Assembly: GCA_004322465.1 (NCBI GenBank) | Contig: SCVO01000054.1 | Location: forward strand, 1 to 47,400 | Direction of reading: 5' to 3' | Origin: Candidatus Nitrosotenuis sp. | GTDB lineage: Archaea > Thermoproteota > Nitrososphaeria > Nitrososphaerales > Nitrosopumilaceae | DNA: 47,400 nt | Shown here: positions 44,854 to 47,400 of the stretch, one piece after another | How the letters are laid out: each line of letters begins with the position of its first letter | Position numbering within the stretch: position 1 is the first letter of the stretch | Position numbers and translations under genes: made by a program | Notes under the pieces: model-generated | The model's input: only the letters and a program-made list of their open reading frames with translations | Databases searched by the model: none | What the model was told of the DNA's origin: nothing

Positions 44854-46526
44854 TACAACGATTCGAGCTCCTTGTAAAATGCGTCAAGACCTATCTCTCT
44901 GCAGTGTGATATAGAATCAAAGACATCATAAAAGTTAAAAATCCTTTTTTCCATCATTCTCTGCAAAATTTTTGCCCGTAACTCTAGTTCTTCATATAGC
45001 AAACCCTCATCTTTTTTATGCATTCCCCGTTTTTCAAGCAGTTTTTGAACAAACAATGCACTGCTTCCTCTGCCTCTGAATTTTACCTCGTCTGTTCCAG
45101 GATCCCAGTTAAAGACAGGAATGAACATTATGTTTCCACCCTCTGGATTGTAGCCCAAAATTTCATTAATTGAAAGAACCCGCCTTACTCTTTTTCCTCC
45201 AGGTCCCTGGACTGCACCTTGGAATAATCCGATGTTTAGATTCTCTACGTTTGTTTTCGGTATGAGCATTGGAGGGTTTGTGATTCTCTGAATCAACGCA
45301 GTCATGTTTGCTGCGTGAAATGTGCTAACTACCGGGTGGCCAGTCTGCATTGCTTGAAACGCAATGTTTGCCTCTGCGCCTCTAATTTCTCCTACAAAGA
45401 TATAGTTAGGTCTCTGTCTTAATGCTGCTTTTAGCAAATCAAACATTGTTACGCTAGAACTTTCGTGTCCTGTATCCCTCGTTGCTTCCGTAATCCAGTT
45501 GGAGTGAGGCAATGTAAGTTCTGGCGTATCTTCAATTGTCACTATTTTCCAGTTTGATGGGATAAATGCGGTAAGTGCCATCAACGTGGTGGTTTTTCCA
45601 GATGCGGTTTCTCCGTTGATGAAGACACTCATTCCTTCTGCTAGCATCATCCACATGTATGCTGCTTCTCTAAAGTCAAGTGCCTTTGATGTCAAAATTT
45701 GCGTGATTGAAAGTGGAGTGCTTGCAAATTTTCTTATCGTTGCATTAGTTCCTCTTCTGCTGATGTCTTTTCCAAATACAATGTTAATTCTAGAACCATC
45801 AGGAAGAACTGCGTCAACTACAGGTTTTGCGTGAGATACTGTTTTTCCAAACTGTTCTGACATGCTAATAATCAATTCATCAATTTCTTCCACACCTAGG
45901 AATAATGGAGACTTTAATGCGCCAAATGATTTGTGAATTACGTAAACATTTCCTGCTCCAATAATGGATATGTCTTCTAGGTTTGGATCGGAAAGAAACG
46001 GATCCAATATGCCAACTCCTGCTCTCTTTTGTAAAAAGTGATGTCTTAGCCCAACCCAGTCTTTTTTCTGCACTGGCAGCATCTTTAGCTTGTATATGTC
46101 GCCTATGGTGTCATAGTTTACTGCAGAATCAGTTAGATCCACATGTTCTTTGAGATAAGTTTCAACCATGTTAAATCGCTCTGTGATTTCAATTGGTGGG
46201 ATTAGATCTGCGGATTGAACTGCAAACATCTTATCCGCACATTCCATGATTTTTCTGTCTGGCGCATCAGGCTCAACTATCACATATTCCATGTAACCGT
46301 CGTCAGACGAGGTATGCGGGTTGATGTGAATGTAGACTTGCTCCGCTATTGGGTATAACAGATTTGGTTCTTTGAGTTTTTTATGCTCAGCCTGTAACTG
46401 TTCAGTAAAAAGTGGTAGAGGATTACCTCTAGCAGTATAATTTTCAATGTGGGTCAGGAGATGAGGGGATTTTTTTAGCTCGTCAATAAATTTCTGATCC
46501 CTTACCTGTGAGAAATCAAATGGCAA
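44853..46526 (-). CDS. arlI: Archaellum motor ATPase ArlI (FlaI)
   Basis: INGETASGKTTTLMALTAFIP Walker A, TIEDTPEL, LKAALRQRPNYIFVGEIRGAEANIAFQAMQTGHPVVSTFHA. Confidence 0.97.
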   Translation of the reverse strand: MPFDFSQVRDQKFIDELKKSPHLLTHIENYTARGNPLPLFTEQLQAEHKKLKEPNLLYPIAEQVYIHINPHTSSDDGYMEYVIVEPDAPDRKIMECADKMFAVQSADLIPPIEITERFNMVETYLKEHVDLTDSAVNYDTIGDIYKLKMLPVQKKDWVGLRHHFLQKRAGVGILDPFLSDPNLEDISIIGAGNVYVIHKSFGALKSPLFLGVEEIDELIISMSEQFGKTVSHAKPVVDAVLPDGSRINIVFGKDISRRGTNATIRKFASTPLSITQILTSKALDFREAAYMWMMLAEGMSVFINGETASGKTTTLMALTAFIPSNWKIVTIEDTPELTLPHSNWITEATRDTGHESSSVTMFDLLKAALRQRPNYIFVGEIRGAEANIAFQAMQTGHPVVSTFHAANMTALIQRITNPPMLIPKTNVENLNIGLFQGAVQGPGGKRVRRVLSINEILGYNPEGGNIMFIPVFNWDPGTDEVKFRGRGSSALFVQKLLEKRGMHKKDEGLLYEELELRAKILQRMMEKRIFNFYDVFDSISHCREIGLDAFYKELESL

Positions 46527-46552
46527 ATTCTAAGTCCTCCATTAGATCCACC

Positions 46553-47254
46553 CTAGGCATTTGCCATTGATATTGGCACGATCTTTATTCCAAATGTCAT
46601 GTCTATGTCAAACGCAAAACCCGAGTCGGTGTTTTCTTTTGAACCAATTAGCTTTACAATTTTTAGTGTTTTAACGTCTCTTCCACCGATGTTAGTTGAT
46701 CCAAGCTTTAGGTAGACATCAACGCCTCCCTTTACTCTCATTCTTAGGTCTGGTGGGATATCCTCTGGGTGAATTGTTAGTATGATGCTCATTCCACGCG
46801 CTACAAGATACTTGCATTGTGTGAAAAATTCCAAAATTTTGCTTGCGTCTGAAAAAACTGTCAAAAGTGACAAGGAGTCTATTACGACACAGTTGTGTTC
46901 TTTGAAGCTGTTACCAATGTACCTACCAATTACAGGTAAAAGAAACGATGACTGTTCTTTGTTCCATTGTACTCCATACATGTGTAGCGGCATTATTGTA
47001 AGTCTGTTACGTAAGAATGCAGTTGAAAAATTGAATGTGATCGCTTTCATATTTTCAATGTATTCTTTGACTGTGTTTTCTGTGACACAAAGAACTCTTT
47101 TGTCTGATGCGAGAAGTCCTTTCATGAATTGGGCGCACAATGCGCTTTTTCCTGTTCCATGGTCTCCCTCAATTAGCATCAGAGTTGGGAATGGAATTCC
47201 TCCCCCGAATTGTCTATCTACTTCTTCGTTTCCACACGCAATGATCTCAGTCAA
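46553..47254 (-). CDS. arlH: Archaellum accessory ATPase-like protein ArlH (FlaH)
   Basis: KaiC-like GDHGTGKSALCAQFMKGLL; upstream of arlI. Confidence 0.95.
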   Translation of the reverse strand: MTEIIACGNEEVDRQFGGGIPFPTLMLIEGDHGTGKSALCAQFMKGLLASDKRVLCVTENTVKEYIENMKAITFNFSTAFLRNRLTIMPLHMYGVQWNKEQSSFLLPVIGRYIGNSFKEHNCVVIDSLSLLTVFSDASKILEFFTQCKYLVARGMSIILTIHPEDIPPDLRMRVKGGVDVYLKLGSTNIGGRDVKTLKIVKLIGSKENTDSGFAFDIDMTFGIKIVPISMANA

Positions 47255-47400
47255 TTAAACACCTCGGATGATCATAATCCACAATATACGATAATCCAGA
47301 TACAATACTCACGATAGCTTTTAAGAAAAATTTGATATAAGATAGTGTTTGGTTTTTTCGAACGAATATCGGAATCTATATGGTAGTTGTTCTGCTAGAT

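Noticed and set aside
47380-47400. ATGGTAGTTGTTCTGCTAGAT at the right edge as a divergent gene start
   Set aside because: Only seven codons before the window ends; cannot be supported

Overview
This looks like a chromosomal segment from a motile ammonia-oxidising-type thaumarchaeon (Nitrososphaerota, Nitrosopumilales-like). That assignment is inferred from gene content and protein style (PEFG-CTERM secreted proteins, cupredoxin, S19e/PDCD5/RNase P cluster, archaellum genes); no database search was run. The left half holds housekeeping genes: riboflavin synthase, proline dehydrogenase, CitE-like lyase with a zinc ADH, PDCD5/S19e/Rpp21, Sua5, tRNA-Gly(UCC), Nep1, a B12-dependent RNR next to an NrdD-like protein with an HTH, thiolase with a DUF35 protein, a nitrilase-family hydrolase and a rhomboid. 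The middle (about 22-35 kb) holds secreted Ig-like/cupredoxin/CopC-CopD proteins, a repeat-rich coiled-coil protein, and a metal ABC transporter divergent from a NikR-like regulator. The right end (35.6-47.3 kb) is a full che cluster (cheC-like x2, cheY, cheW x2, cheR, cheD, cheA, cheB) followed by archaellum genes arlJ/arlI/arlH. No CRISPR array, transposon or rRNA was seen. The observations most worth following up are: (1) a CheC-like protein with a triplicated C-terminal (E/D)LDALL tail resembling the FliM/FliY CheY-P docking peptide, together with a CheA that appears to lack P2; (2) an HTH + ATP-cone + NrdD-like protein that ends right after the Zn ribbon with no glycyl-radical motif, next to nrdJ, so possibly a nucleotide-sensing regulator; (3) a NikR-like regulator with an altered metal site facing a ZnuBC-like operon that carries an untracked 57-aa membrane ORF; (4) a gene-conversion patch between the two cheW genes; (5) a shared ATGATCA-type motif upstream of che/arl/MCP genes; and (6) three short genes missing from the ORF track (zinc ribbon, 4-OT tautomerase, 57-aa membrane protein).
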